A stretch of DNA of 64,000 bases, taken from assembly GCA_044228685.1 (NCBI GenBank), contig JBGAUL010000021.1:19504-83503 (forward strand), given 5' to 3'. The DNA is from JBBATK01 sp044228685 (GTDB lineage: Bacteria; Bacteroidota; Ignavibacteria; Kapaibacteriales; NICIL-2). A program made the position numbers and the translations under genes. The notes under the pieces are model-generated. The model was not told where the DNA came from and did not search any database. It saw only the letters and a program-made list of their open reading frames with translations. Every line of letters begins with the position of its first letter. Position 1 is the stretch's first letter. Shown in pieces: positions 42,430 to 51,924 of this stretch.

Positions 42430-43760
42430 TTACTCGAGAACCTGCCAGTAATACTCAGCTCGCAGGTCTTTGACCCAGTTCTCGTACTCTTTGTTTTGCT
42501 TGTAATTAGCGGCCAAGCGCTCAATTTCTTTGTAGTCGGTCGTGAGATTAGCGCGATGCTTCTCAATCGTATGTTTTCTCTGTACGATATGCACGGCCGG
42601 TTTTGTTCTGTCTGTCTGGTATGGTAAGGGATCTGATATTTCCCCATCCTTGAGTTTTCGACGATTTGACGCAACGTTGGATCGAGCGCAGCAATCTGTA
42701 CCTTGCCCAACGAGCCGCCAAATCCTTGTGTTTCCTTCTCTTCGCTAAATACCTTAGCTGCAGCGTCAAAGGTGATTTCCGACTTCCCGACTTTCTCTTT
42801 GATGTTGCTCAAGAACTTTCGCGATGCCTCCACATCTTCTTCCTGTCGCGAAACAGCGATCAGGATATGTCGCGTATGGATTTGCTCTTTGGTTCGATCC
42901 AACAGCTGAATCACATGAAATCCAAAGGGCGTTTCAACCGGTAATGAAACCTCGTTGATCTGCAGCTTACGCGCTGCACTGCAGAACTCAGGTACGAAGT
43001 CGTTGCAGTTACGCATGGAAAGCTCACCGCAAGTTGGTGCCGTACCAGCATCTGCAGAATAGCGCTTCGCGAAATCGCAGAAATCGCCACCTGCACTTAT
43101 TGAATCGCGAATCTTCTTTGCTTTCTGCTGCGCCTTTTCCTTGGCTGAGCTTGCCGGCTGAATGAGCTTGACGATGTGACAAAGTTCAACTTGCTCTGAT
43201 ATTTCAGGAAGAGAGTCTTTGTACTGTTTGTAGAACTCCTCGACTTCGGTGCGCGAGACCTTTGCTTCGCCCAAGCGACTTTGGCGCATGCGCTCCATCA
43301 TGATGCGCTTTTTGATTTCATCATGACCGTCCTTGCGGATCTTCCACATGGGAATGCCATATGCCTTTTCAACGCGATCCTCAGAACCAAACTGAGCAAT
43401 GATCTGCTGCATGGTGGCTTCGAGCTGCTGACTGATTTCGTCTTCACCAACCTGCATGGTCGAATCTTCAAGCGCTTTGGTGTACACGAGACGATCGTTG
43501 ATTACTGCGTCGCGCACACGCTTTCTGATGACCGGATCCATAGGATTTACGTCTTTGCTTTGCTGTGCGAGCATAAACAACTGTCCATCCACTTCAGACT
43601 TCAGAATTACTTCGCGTCCGGCGACTGCTTCCACTCTATCCAACACGTCGCCTTCACGCAGCTGTGGTGCGCCTTGCGCAAAAGCAGCTGCAGTTGAACA
43701 AAGCAACATTGCGAGTGTTGCAAGTAGACGACTAGATCTTGACAAGACTTTTGAAATCAC
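42430..43760 (-). CDS. SurA-like periplasmic peptidyl-prolyl isomerase, frameshifted near the 3' end
   Basis: The gene starts at GTG 43760 with a signal peptide (1-28, ending AFAQG). A SurA-type N-terminal domain (30-170) is followed by two parvulin domains, about 175-280 (ELCHIVK..., FGFHVIQL) and from 285 (HTRHILIAV). Within the second domain the frame is broken at about 42650: the in-frame reading continues into an unrelated tail that ends at 42375, whereas one added base gives the expected DGEISDPLPYQTDRTKPA, HIVQRKHTIEKHR and a clean stop at 42430-42432 after EYYWQVLE. The restored protein would have 443 residues. A deletion of one A from a short homopolymer is the simplest cause, so this is either a consensus error or a pseudogene. 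SurA helps fold outer-membrane proteins. Confidence 0.85.
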
Positions 43761-43811
43761 GGTTGTAGACGTTCTAATGAATGTACTCCTAGATGACGCA
43801 ATATTGTGTCA

Positions 43812-45890
43812 TTAATTGCGGAAAAGAGAATCAATCTTGGCGTTATCAATTTTCACGTCAAACTTCTCACGAAGTCTAGCGATCCACGCTTCGGCCAAAC
43901 GCTTCTGTACGGTGTCTTGAAAAGCCGGTGCGAAATCAGGAATTGCTTCTTCGAATGTCTTCATACGCGGAGACTGAGCTTCGTTGATGCGAACAATAGT
44001 GAAGCCCTTTTCGAAAGGCAACGGTCCGATGATGTCACCCGTCTTTGGCTTTGTCGGATCAATGAGTTGAGCCAGCTTAGAGTTCTTAACAGAAACGACT
44101 CCCCAATGTCCTTTCTTCTCGCGATAACCATCGCGTTGGGTATAGAGAGCAGCTTGTGTTTCAAATTCTTCACGAGACTTCGTTTTGAGCATCAAATCAT
44201 AAAGCTTCTTTGCTGTGGTATCTGCCAAGCAATAGATCTCAGACACATCGTAGCGCATTTCTGTGTTGTAGCGCGTCTTGGTTGTGTCCCAGTAACCCTT
44301 AGCTGCTGTTGAATCAAATTTCAACTTGCTCCAAACTTCCTGTTCTTCAACCTTGAAGAGCAGAATACCGTCACGGAACTCACGGATGAGAGAAGCGAAC
44401 TCAGGATACTCTTTTTCAAGTGACTTTGCCGCTTCAGCACTAACAACCGGATCTGCGATTTTGTTGAGTGCGTTGTTAACACCGTTACGAGTCAGTGAAG
44501 AACCACGCATATCAGAACGTCTACGTAATGAATCAATCATACCACCAACAGTGATATTGCGCATTGGCATCACGTACAAGGTTTGTGATTTGATCTGATC
44601 GTCAATTTTCTTGAACCATGTCGTGTCAAGCGTTGTCTTGTTCGGATCGATCTGTGCCAAGAACGAGTTCAGCACATCGTCATTAACGTGGAAGCCCAGA
44701 CGCTTTTTAGCATCTTCCAAGAAGGCACGCTTGTCGTCTTCGAAGTAGTACTTCTTGTATATCTTCTTGACGTTGTCGCGCTCTTCTTCTGCAACAACCG
44801 GTTTGGTTGAGTCGCGACGTACAACGTGATATCCGTAAATGGTCTGAACGATACCAACCTCGCCATCACGCAGCTTAAACATTTCATCTTCCAATTCACT
44901 CACGACACGATGGTTATCGCCTTCAAAACCCATGGAACGTGAATAGTATTGTCCCATGTCGCCACCTTTTTCTACTGTGGCCTTATCAGTCGATAGCTTT
45001 CGTGCGGCTGACGCAAACTCATCGCGAGACTTGTTGCGCAGGGCATTGAACAAACTATCCGCGCGGTTCTTTGCTGCGGTTGAATCTTCATTTTCAAATT
45101 GAGGAACGAGGATGTGGCTTGCGCGAACTGAAGAACGCGGGACTTCCTGCATGTTCTTGACGACCAAGTACACAAAGCGCGAGCGAATTGGTTGTGCACA
45201 TACTTCACCCGGTTTTAGCGAGTAGGTCGCATCCTCAAGAGCACGGATAATACCGCCAAGCGATGTGAAGAATGGAAGCACTCCTCCCTTTTCACGCGTC
45301 TCTTTGTCTTCGGATGAGTCTTTTGCCACCTTTGCAAAGTCAACGCCACTCTTGACGAGTTCGATACACTTCTTTGCTTTCTCGTAGGCTTTGCTGGTAT
45401 CAGCATTCTCGCCTTGCGGAATGACGAATACCATAACAGCTGCCTGAAGTTCTTTCTTACGACGCTCGAGATATTTGCTCACGTTTGGTTCGACGATCTT
45501 TTTGTCGAAGAGAAAGGTCTCGCTGAGCAGCTTACGATTTGAAGCAACTTCTGCTTGTACAGCGCTATCTTTTTCAAAGCCGCGCGAAACAGCGTCCTTG
45601 ACTTTCAGACGATACTTAACGTAGAGATTGAGGAAATCCAACACGCTGTCCTTGCGTACACTTGTCAGAACACTATTCTTCCTGTTCATGTTCCGCTTAT
45701 AGGCGCTCTCCAAATCGCCTAATGTGATAGGATCACCACCAACCGTCGCTAACACCGCTGTCGATTGTGATGCCGGTGCGGACACCGTCTCTTTTACCGG
45801 CTTCTTCTTTTGTGAAAGCAGGGAAATCGGTGAACAACAAAGGGCAATAAGGACGAGGCTCAGATATGCGAGCTTCATACGTGACTTCAT
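43812..45890 (-). CDS. Periplasmic peptidyl-prolyl isomerase with three parvulin-like units (PpiD/SurA-like)
   Basis: The 692-residue protein has an N-terminal signal (residues 1-25, with LIALCC near its end, possibly a lipoprotein). A SurA/PpiD-type N-terminal helical region covers about 45-135. A first parvulin unit lies at about 140-260 (VMVFVIPQG, KPGEVCAQPIRSRFVYLVV), a second at 255-370 (ASHILVPQF, GYHVVRR) and a third, less perfect, at about 560-660 (VSEIYCLADTT, GDIIGPLPFEKGFTIVRI). The short hydrophilic start lacks the membrane anchor of true PpiD. It precedes the SurA-like gene by 51 bases on the same strand, so the two are probably co-transcribed and both act on outer-membrane proteins in transit. 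Confidence 0.9.
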   Translation of the reverse strand: MKSRMKLAYLSLVLIALCCSPISLLSQKKKPVKETVSAPASQSTAVLATVGGDPITLGDLESAYKRNMNRKNSVLTSVRKDSVLDFLNLYVKYRLKVKDAVSRGFEKDSAVQAEVASNRKLLSETFLFDKKIVEPNVSKYLERRKKELQAAVMVFVIPQGENADTSKAYEKAKKCIELVKSGVDFAKVAKDSSEDKETREKGGVLPFFTSLGGIIRALEDATYSLKPGEVCAQPIRSRFVYLVVKNMQEVPRSSVRASHILVPQFENEDSTAAKNRADSLFNALRNKSRDEFASAARKLSTDKATVEKGGDMGQYYSRSMGFEGDNHRVVSELEDEMFKLRDGEVGIVQTIYGYHVVRRDSTKPVVAEEERDNVKKIYKKYYFEDDKRAFLEDAKKRLGFHVNDDVLNSFLAQIDPNKTTLDTTWFKKIDDQIKSQTLYVMPMRNITVGGMIDSLRRRSDMRGSSLTRNGVNNALNKIADPVVSAEAAKSLEKEYPEFASLIREFRDGILLFKVEEQEVWSKLKFDSTAAKGYWDTTKTRYNTEMRYDVSEIYCLADTTAKKLYDLMLKTKSREEFETQAALYTQRDGYREKKGHWGVVSVKNSKLAQLIDPTKPKTGDIIGPLPFEKGFTIVRINEAQSPRMKTFEEAIPDFAPAFQDTVQKRLAEAWIARLREKFDVKIDNAKIDSLFRN

Positions 45891-45960
45891 GCGAGAAATT
45901 CTCCAGCGTTTATTATTCTATTGCTTTGAGCTCCGAACTGAGCTCATTCTTACGGAATCG

Positions 45961-45968
45961 CAAATTTA
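45961..45968 (-). promoter_or_regulatory. Bacteroidota-type -7 element for the PpiD-like gene
   Basis: The minus strand reads TAAATTTG, 70 bases before the ATG at 45890; no TTG is at the ideal spacing. A GAGCTC ... GAGCTC palindrome pair lies between the element and the start codon in the expected leader. Confidence 0.4.
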
Positions 45969-46121
45969 CAATGACAATTCTTTACCGCTGGGGCGTTTTT
46001 CTGGCTCGTCCGCTGTTAAAAAGTGTTAGAAAATGGCGGCAAATCGATAATTGACTAGCTATGCTTGCTATCTCAGAGCGTTTAAAGGACAATCGCCCAG
46101 GCCGGGCCTTGATAGATAAGC

Positions 46122-47510
46122 CTATCGCGCCTTTAAACGAAAATCGTCGGCAACGACTGCTCTGGCTACTTTGTAGATATCCCCGGCACCCAAACTGATG
46201 AGCATGTCATTGGCTTGGAGCACGTTTTTGAGTTCTGAAATTATCTCTTCTTTGCTAGCCAAGTACATGACATTCGGGTGTCCGTTGGCTTGAAGCTCCT
46301 TCACCAGCTGCATCGAGTGCACACCTTCGATTGGCTTCTCTCGTGACGCATAAATATCAGCAACAATCACCACATCTGCATCCTTGAAAGCAGTTCCCAT
46401 TTCTTTGAGGAAGTCGCGGGTACGAGTGTAGGTATGAGGTTGAAAGACGGCAACAATGCGTCTTCCCCATCCTTGACGGGCTGAGGCAAGTGTTGCCATT
46501 ACTTCAGTATGATGGTGCGCATAATCTTCTACCACCATAACCCCATTGTTTTCACCTAGGATTTCAAATCTGCGAAGCACGCCATTGAACTCAGCCATGG
46601 CGGTTGCAATGGAACTGAATGGAATGTTTAACATCAGTGCCGAGCCAACAGCAGCCAGAGCATTGCGGATGTTGTGCAGACCCGGAATATTGAGGGTCAT
46701 GAATCCTAAATCTTGTCCGTGGTATAGAATGCGCGATCTCGATGAGCGTCCGCTATAGGTGATATCCACAGCCCGCAGCTCAGCAGACTCGTCAATTCCA
46801 TAACTCAGAACACGTTTGTTTAACTGAGGAATAAGCTCGCGAACGACCGGATCATCGATGCAAGCAATCACAGCGCCATAAAAGGGTACGCGCTGGATGA
46901 ACTGCAAAAAAGTCGCTTTGATATCATCAAGGTCTTTGTAAATATCTAAGTGTTCAGCTTCAATGTTGGTGATGATGGCAATGGTTGGAAGGAGTTGTAA
47001 GAAGGAGCGATCGTATTCGTCGGCTTCGACAACCGTCCACTGACCATGACCAAGTCGCGCATTCGATCCATTGAGACCACGTAGACGTCCACCAACAATT
47101 ACGGTTGGATCGAGACCACCCTGCACAAACACCATCCCGCTCATCGATGTTGTCGTAGTCTTTCCGTGCGTCCCTGCTACAGCCAAGCAATAGTTCAACC
47201 GAGTTACTTCCGCCAGCATTTCTGCGCGACGGATAATCGGGACTTTCGTTTCGAGTGCGGCGAGTGTCTCTACATTTTCATGCACCCGCACGGCGCTAGA
47301 ATACACAACTACTTCTGCATCTTTGATATTCTCTGCCTTATGTCCAATGTAGATCGTCGCACCGAGCTCACGCAAATACTCGGTGTTATCAGACTGCTGG
47401 GCATCGGAACCGCTGACCTTGAAACCTTGCGACAACAAGATCTCGGCAATTGCACTCATGCCAATTCCACCAATACCAACAAAGTGTATATGCCGAACGC
47501 TAGAAAACAT
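46122..47510 (-). CDS. murC: UDP-N-acetylmuramate--L-alanine ligase
   Basis: MurC adds the first amino acid, L-Ala, to UDP-MurNAc. The 462-residue protein has the family length. The N-terminal fold reads HFVGIGGIGMSAIAE, then GSD, and the ATP-binding loop is AGTHGKTTT (about 113). VVEADEYDRSFL and ITNIEAEHLD are the MurC-type catalytic segments, and the C-terminal domain contains FNGVLRRFE, then DYAHHHTEV and FQPHTYTRT. It is followed by no gene for 230 bases, and mutL ends 48 bases upstream on the same strand. Together with murB and murD in the window it supplies three of the cytoplasmic wall-precursor steps. Confidence 0.98.
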   Translation of the reverse strand: MFSSVRHIHFVGIGGIGMSAIAEILLSQGFKVSGSDAQQSDNTEYLRELGATIYIGHKAENIKDAEVVVYSSAVRVHENVETLAALETKVPIIRRAEMLAEVTRLNYCLAVAGTHGKTTTTSMSGMVFVQGGLDPTVIVGGRLRGLNGSNARLGHGQWTVVEADEYDRSFLQLLPTIAIITNIEAEHLDIYKDLDDIKATFLQFIQRVPFYGAVIACIDDPVVRELIPQLNKRVLSYGIDESAELRAVDITYSGRSSRSRILYHGQDLGFMTLNIPGLHNIRNALAAVGSALMLNIPFSSIATAMAEFNGVLRRFEILGENNGVMVVEDYAHHHTEVMATLASARQGWGRRIVAVFQPHTYTRTRDFLKEMGTAFKDADVVIVADIYASREKPIEGVHSMQLVKELQANGHPNVMYLASKEEIISELKNVLQANDMLISLGAGDIYKVARAVVADDFRLKAR

Positions 47511-47558
47511 GCTTGATTGAGGAATTGGTTTGAGAGAGATTATTCTGACCGTGATTGC

Positions 47559-49505
47559 TTAACTCGTTCGACCGAACCGACGATCGAGTTCTTTGAGTTC
47601 GAGACGGATGAGTACCGGACGTCCGTGCGGACATACCTCAGGAGTCTGACACTTGAACAGATCCTCAATGAGTTGTCGCATGTGCGGATAAGTTAGCGGA
47701 TCCCCTGCCTTGATTGCCGCTCTACATCCAAACGAAGCTGCGAGATTATCGCGCACACTCGCCGGACGTACTTGCTGGTATTCGGAAAATTGCTCCATCA
47801 CCTCCTGCAGCGACGAGGCTTCCTTACCATTCTTAATATCAAGCGGCACACCGTGAAGTTCCAAGTCATTGTCTTTGATGGTGAATTCATATCCCATGGC
47901 TCGGATATCATCTCCAACTTCATCGATAATACTCTTCTCCACGACACTCAACTGCATGTGAACCGGAAACAAGAGTTTTTGAGCGCGCGATAACTCACGA
48001 TTCATTGCATCCAGAGCTTTCTCGTAGAGAATACGTTCGTGAGCAATGTGTTGGTCGATAATCACGACACCCTCAGGACTCTGCATAAAGATGTACTTGT
48101 TATGCAACTGCCACAGCATCTTCTCGGGTAGGTCAGCACCTGCGGCGCTACTCGCTTCACCCGTCGCTTGTTGCGTCGCTGTCGGATCCGAGAACAATGC
48201 ATCGAAGGCACTTTGATACTGCGAACCCCATTGCTTTGTCCAGGACTGCTGAGGCGGAGGAGCAGATGAACTCTGTTCTGAACCAAATCGTGGGCCAGAC
48301 GACACCGAACCAACACTGCGCGCGGGAGCTTGATAGGATGGAGTATTAGTGACAATCTCGCCGGTGATTTTATTGACCAACACCACGTCCGAATCAGAGG
48401 GAAGCGCCGGCGTCGGACCATAACTCAACTTCTCAAAAGGCGTCTGCGATGATCCCAAACCAAAATGCACGTCAGGTATCATCGAGTTTGTTCGCAGAGC
48501 CTGCAGAACGGCCTCATGAACCATATCATACATCATCTTCTCGTTATCAAACTTCACCTCGGACTTCTGAGGATGCACGTTGACGTCGACGCGTTCGGCG
48601 TTGATTTCAATATTCATCACATACATCGGGTGCTGCGAAGAATCGAGCAGGTGTTCAAATGCTTGATAGACCGCATGCGATAGAGCCCGATTGGCAATAG
48701 CGCGTTTGTTGAGAAACAGATATTGACTGCTGCGAGTGCTACGTGCCAGACTGGGCTTACCGAGAAATCCGCTAATCTCAACATCATCAGTTTTCAGAAG
48801 AAGAGGCACTACAGCTTGATAGGTTTTATCGCCAAGTAAATCGCGAATGCGTTCTTGTTGTGACTGAGGTCTAACGTCAAAGATGAGCGAATCGCCATCA
48901 TGAAAAGTAAATCGAATATCAGGATGACTGAGCGCAAAGCGAATCATGGTATCGCTGATATGCCGAAACTCCGTGACATCACTTCGGAGAAATTTTCGTC
49001 GCGCGGGAACCGCGAAGAAGAGGTTGCGAACCAGAATCTGCGTTCCCGACTCTTGTTGGGCTGCTTCAATGGTCGCATCTCGTAGTGGTTCGGAAACCAA
49101 CTTCCAACCATGCGCCTCTTCTTGTCTACGGGTTAGTATTTCAACCTGGGCAACACGGGTTAGTATTTCAACCTGGGCAACCGATGCAATCGACGCCAGT
49201 GCCTCGCCTCGAAAGCCGAGAGTCATGATATGTTGCAGATCTTCGACCGAGCGAATTTTAGAAGTGGCATGACGCTTAAGAGCCAGACTCAAATCATCGC
49301 GCGACATACCGCTGCCGTTGTCGACGATGTGGATTAAGCTCTTCCCTGCTTGTCGCACGACCACGGTTACATGCGTCGAGCCTGCATCCAATGAGTTTTC
49401 GACCAATTCCTTGACCACAGACTCAGGACGCTGCACCACCTCACCGGCGGCGATTTGATTGGCAATAAACTCAGGAAGGACCTGTATGCGGCTCTCTGAT
49501 TGCAT
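47559..49505 (-). CDS. mutL: DNA mismatch repair protein MutL with a 9-residue tandem duplication
   Basis: I place the start at the ATG at 49505 (MQSESRIQVLPE), giving 648 residues; an upstream ATG at 49589 would add an unrelated tail. The GHKL ATPase domain has VVKELVENSLDAG, DNGSGM and TLGFRGEALASI. Just after it the peptide VAQVEILTR is present twice in tandem (109-117 and 118-126), which family members lack. The C-terminal domain has the endonuclease metal motif in the form DQH-I-AHE....E (Ala replaced by Ile), and FGCRAAIKAG and CPHGRPVLIRL, so it belongs to the endonuclease-type MutLs. MutL couples mismatch recognition by MutS to strand incision. murC lies downstream and a truncated clpB upstream. 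Confidence 0.93.
   Translation of the reverse strand: MQSESRIQVLPEFIANQIAAGEVVQRPESVVKELVENSLDAGSTHVTVVVRQAGKSLIHIVDNGSGMSRDDLSLALKRHATSKIRSVEDLQHIMTLGFRGEALASIASVAQVEILTRVAQVEILTRRQEEAHGWKLVSEPLRDATIEAAQQESGTQILVRNLFFAVPARRKFLRSDVTEFRHISDTMIRFALSHPDIRFTFHDGDSLIFDVRPQSQQERIRDLLGDKTYQAVVPLLLKTDDVEISGFLGKPSLARSTRSSQYLFLNKRAIANRALSHAVYQAFEHLLDSSQHPMYVMNIEINAERVDVNVHPQKSEVKFDNEKMMYDMVHEAVLQALRTNSMIPDVHFGLGSSQTPFEKLSYGPTPALPSDSDVVLVNKITGEIVTNTPSYQAPARSVGSVSSGPRFGSEQSSSAPPPQQSWTKQWGSQYQSAFDALFSDPTATQQATGEASSAAGADLPEKMLWQLHNKYIFMQSPEGVVIIDQHIAHERILYEKALDAMNRELSRAQKLLFPVHMQLSVVEKSIIDEVGDDIRAMGYEFTIKDNDLELHGVPLDIKNGKEASSLQEVMEQFSEYQQVRPASVRDNLAASFGCRAAIKAGDPLTYPHMRQLIEDLFKCQTPEVCPHGRPVLIRLELKELDRRFGRTS
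49128..49181 (-). repeat. Perfect 27-bp tandem duplication inside mutL
   Basis: Bases 49128-49154 and 49155-49181 are identical. The duplication is a multiple of three and inserts nine residues right after the third ATPase motif (GFRGEALASI). Loss of one copy by slippage would restore the ordinary protein. The perfect identity argues for a recent event. Confidence 0.95.
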
Positions 49506-49620
49506 TGTAAAGGGGATTCTTCGAACGGTGTATTCCGCACGTGCGACAAAACTATAACGAACTGAGCAGACGCCGTGCGTTGGTGGCAAGGATCTTATCC
49601 AGGTTCAGACCGCTCTTCGT

Positions 49621-50946
49621 TTAAGAACGAACGAATTCAAGTCCACCGGTTTCGAGCACGCGCACGACCATCGTGTCACCGCTTGCGATTTCGGAGGCAA
49701 GAATCTTCATTGAAATTGGATCTGCTAACAAACGTTGAATGGCGCGCTTCAGAGGACGAGCCCCGTATTGTGGATCCCATCCGTTTTGTGCCAGCCAATC
49801 AAGTACTTCATCGTCGGCAATCATCGTGATGTTATCGCGCATCAAACGATCTTTGAGCTTCTTGACGTGCAAGGCAACGATTTGACGAATCTCGAAGCGC
49901 GTGAGAGGTTTGAAAAGAATGATTTCGTCGATGCGATTCAAAAACTCAGGACGCATACGTTGACGTAGGAGCTCGATGATTTGAACGCGAGCTTCGTTGA
50001 CTATGGTATCACGGTTGTCCTCGTTCAGACCCTGCATTTTGTCTTGGAGAAACTCAGTTCCAAGATTCGAAGTCATGATGACGATGGCATTGGTAAAGTT
50101 GACGGTGCGTCCCTTGGAATCGGTCAACCGTCCTTCGTCCAACACTTGAAGCAGTATGTTGAACACATCATTGTGTGCTTTCTCGATTTCATCAAAGAGC
50201 ACGACGGAATAGGGTCGCTGACGAACAGCCTCAGTCAACTGCCCGCCCTCTTCATAACCAACATATCCCGGAGGCGCGCCAACGAGACGAGAGACAGAGT
50301 GCTTCTCCATATACTCGCTCATGTCGATGCGTACAATAGCGGCTTCGTCATCAAACAGAAACTCTGCTAGTGCGCGCGCCACTTCCGTCTTGCCAACACC
50401 TGTGGTTCCCAAGAAAATGAAACTGCCGATTGGCTTGTTGGCATCTGCCAGACCTGCGCGCGAACGACGAATGGCATTTGAGATAACACGAATTGCGTCG
50501 CTTTGATTGATGACGCGTTGGTGCAGACGATCTTCCATTGTGAGCAGCTTGGTGCGCTCGGTTTCGAGCATTCGCTGGACCGGAATTCCCGTCCAGCGTG
50601 CAACGATTTCAGCCACGTCTTCGGACTCAACTTCTTCCTTCAGCATTTTGCCACTTTGCTGCACCTTATCCAACTCTGCTTTTTCCATCTCGAGTTGTTT
50701 CTGCAATTGATGCAAGCGACCATAGCGCAGCTCAGCCACCTTTCCCAAGTCGCCTTGACGCTCAGCCTCCTCAGCTTCAAGCTTCACGCTTCCAATATCT
50801 TCTTTGATTGATCGTAAAGCTTGTATGTGTCGCTTCTCGATTGTCCAACGCGATTTCAGACGATCGTGTTCTTCTCGCAAATCGGCGAGTTCTCGATCAA
50901 TTTCTTCAAGTCGTTTTCGGGTGGATGATTCGCTGTCCATAGCCAT
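49621..50946 (-). CDS. clpB: N-terminally truncated ClpB (second ATPase domain and part of the middle domain)
   Basis: The 441-residue product corresponds only to the distal half of the disaggregase ClpB, whose usual length is about 860 residues. It starts in the middle (M) domain: RKRLEEIDRELADLREE aligns with the interior of that coiled coil, and ARWTGIPVQRMLETERTKLL follows. The second AAA+ domain is complete: GTTGVGKT (Walker A), VVLFDEIEKAH (Walker B), EKHSVSRLVGAPPGYVGY, EFLNRIDEI (arginine finger) and GARPLKRAIQ. The N-domain and first ATPase domain are absent, and the upstream translated frame shows no remnant. Without them the hexamer cannot thread aggregates in the usual way. It is either a true partial gene or an assembly break. 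Confidence 0.9.
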   Translation of the reverse strand: MAMDSESSTRKRLEEIDRELADLREEHDRLKSRWTIEKRHIQALRSIKEDIGSVKLEAEEAERQGDLGKVAELRYGRLHQLQKQLEMEKAELDKVQQSGKMLKEEVESEDVAEIVARWTGIPVQRMLETERTKLLTMEDRLHQRVINQSDAIRVISNAIRRSRAGLADANKPIGSFIFLGTTGVGKTEVARALAEFLFDDEAAIVRIDMSEYMEKHSVSRLVGAPPGYVGYEEGGQLTEAVRQRPYSVVLFDEIEKAHNDVFNILLQVLDEGRLTDSKGRTVNFTNAIVIMTSNLGTEFLQDKMQGLNEDNRDTIVNEARVQIIELLRQRMRPEFLNRIDEIILFKPLTRFEIRQIVALHVKKLKDRLMRDNITMIADDEVLDWLAQNGWDPQYGARPLKRAIQRLLADPISMKILASEIASGDTMVVRVLETGGLEFVRS

Positions 50947-51073
50947 GGAAAAAAGGGCAAAAGTGTTACATCTACTTTTTCGACCGCCGAAGCTTTAAAC
51001 ATGACGATCTTCGATGATCGAAAATTAATATAGTCTATAAGACGATCCTATCCATTACTTTCTTGTAAAGCCG

Positions 51074-51081
51074 TAAATTTG
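51074..51081 (+). promoter_or_regulatory. Bacteroidota-type -7 element for plsY
   Basis: TAAATTTG lies 69 bases before the plsY ATG. No TTG is present at the ideal spacing. Confidence 0.4.
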
Positions 51082-51149
51082 TTATCGGTATCAATGATTG
51101 ACCGTGAACGGACGATATTACCATTAATCGACAACTGTGTTGAAAAACA

Positions 51150-51833
51150 ATGATTGACCCGACACTACGACTGATTTTTATTGGTTTGCTCAGTTATCTG
51201 ATTGGCTCCATCCCTACTGCTGTCATTGTATCGAAACGCTTCTTTGGTTTCGATATCCGAACAAAAGGCAGTGGCAACATGGGCAGCACAAACGCCTTCC
51301 GTATGCTCGGCTGGAAGTGGGGGATCTTCGTGCAGGTCGTTGATATTGCCAAAGGTTTGGCGGCAGTCGTATTCGTTTCGCACCTCATGGAAGGACATCA
51401 CCTTCCTTTCACCAATAGAACACCTTTTGAAGACATCACGGTGGTTAAAATCATCGCCGGTGCTTCGGCTGTTCTCGGACACATTTTCAGTGTGTTCGTA
51501 GGATTCAAGGGTGGCAAGGGCGTCAATACCGCAGCAGGCATGCTCATTGGTATCGCTCCAATCGAAGTCAGTATTGCCGCTGGTGTATTCATCTTGGCTG
51601 TGATGCTAAGTGGTTACATCTCCCTCGGTTCGATTTTAGCTGCCATCATCCTCCCGGGTGCAATGGCTTTCCGTTATAACGTCTTTGGTGCCACCATCGA
51701 CGGATATCACACCTTGATCTGGTTCTCCATCTCGATTTCAGCATTGGTGATCTACATGCACCGTAGCAATATCAAGCGATTGCTAAGCGGAACTGAGAAC
51801 AAAATGACCAAGTGGCAAGTTCTGCGCCGCTAG
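51150..51833 (+). CDS. plsY: Acyl-phosphate:glycerol-3-phosphate acyltransferase
   Basis: PlsY transfers an acyl group from acyl-phosphate to glycerol 3-phosphate, the first step of membrane phospholipid synthesis. The 227-residue inner-membrane protein has five to six hydrophobic segments. The three catalytic motifs are visible: SYLIGSIPTAVIVSK, DIRTKGSGNMGSTNAFR and FVGFKGGKGVNTAAG; the GSGNxGxxNxxR form is intact. The C-terminal cytoplasmic region HRSNIKRLLSGTENKM matches the family ending. It lies 91 bases upstream of gpsA, which makes the other substrate, so the pair is a functional phospholipid unit. Confidence 0.97.
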   Translation: MIDPTLRLIFIGLLSYLIGSIPTAVIVSKRFFGFDIRTKGSGNMGSTNAFRMLGWKWGIFVQVVDIAKGLAAVVFVSHLMEGHHLPFTNRTPFEDITVVKIIAGASAVLGHIFSVFVGFKGGKGVNTAAGMLIGIAPIEVSIAAGVFILAVMLSGYISLGSILAAIILPGAMAFRYNVFGATIDGYHTLIWFSISISALVIYMHRSNIKRLLSGTENKMTKWQVLRR

Positions 51834-51888
51834 TCCGGACTTCATTCGTTCAGCTCACGATTGCCTCTCAAGGTTGAGCCTTGCGTTG

Positions 51889-51896
51889 TAGATTTG
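51889..51896 (+). promoter_or_regulatory. Bacteroidota-type -7 element for gpsA
   Basis: TAGATTTG lies 28 bases before the gpsA ATG, in the gap after plsY; TTG boxes at 51861 and 51874 are off the ideal spacing. Confidence 0.4.
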
Positions 51897-51924
51897 CGCG
51901 TCATTCCTTCGTAACAACATCGCC

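Noticed and set aside
46079..46139. Inverted repeat CGTTTAAAGG ... CCTTTAAACG around the murC stop
   Set aside because: The arms are 41 bases apart with no T tract or compact stem, so I do not call a terminator; the AT-rich palindrome may be chance.
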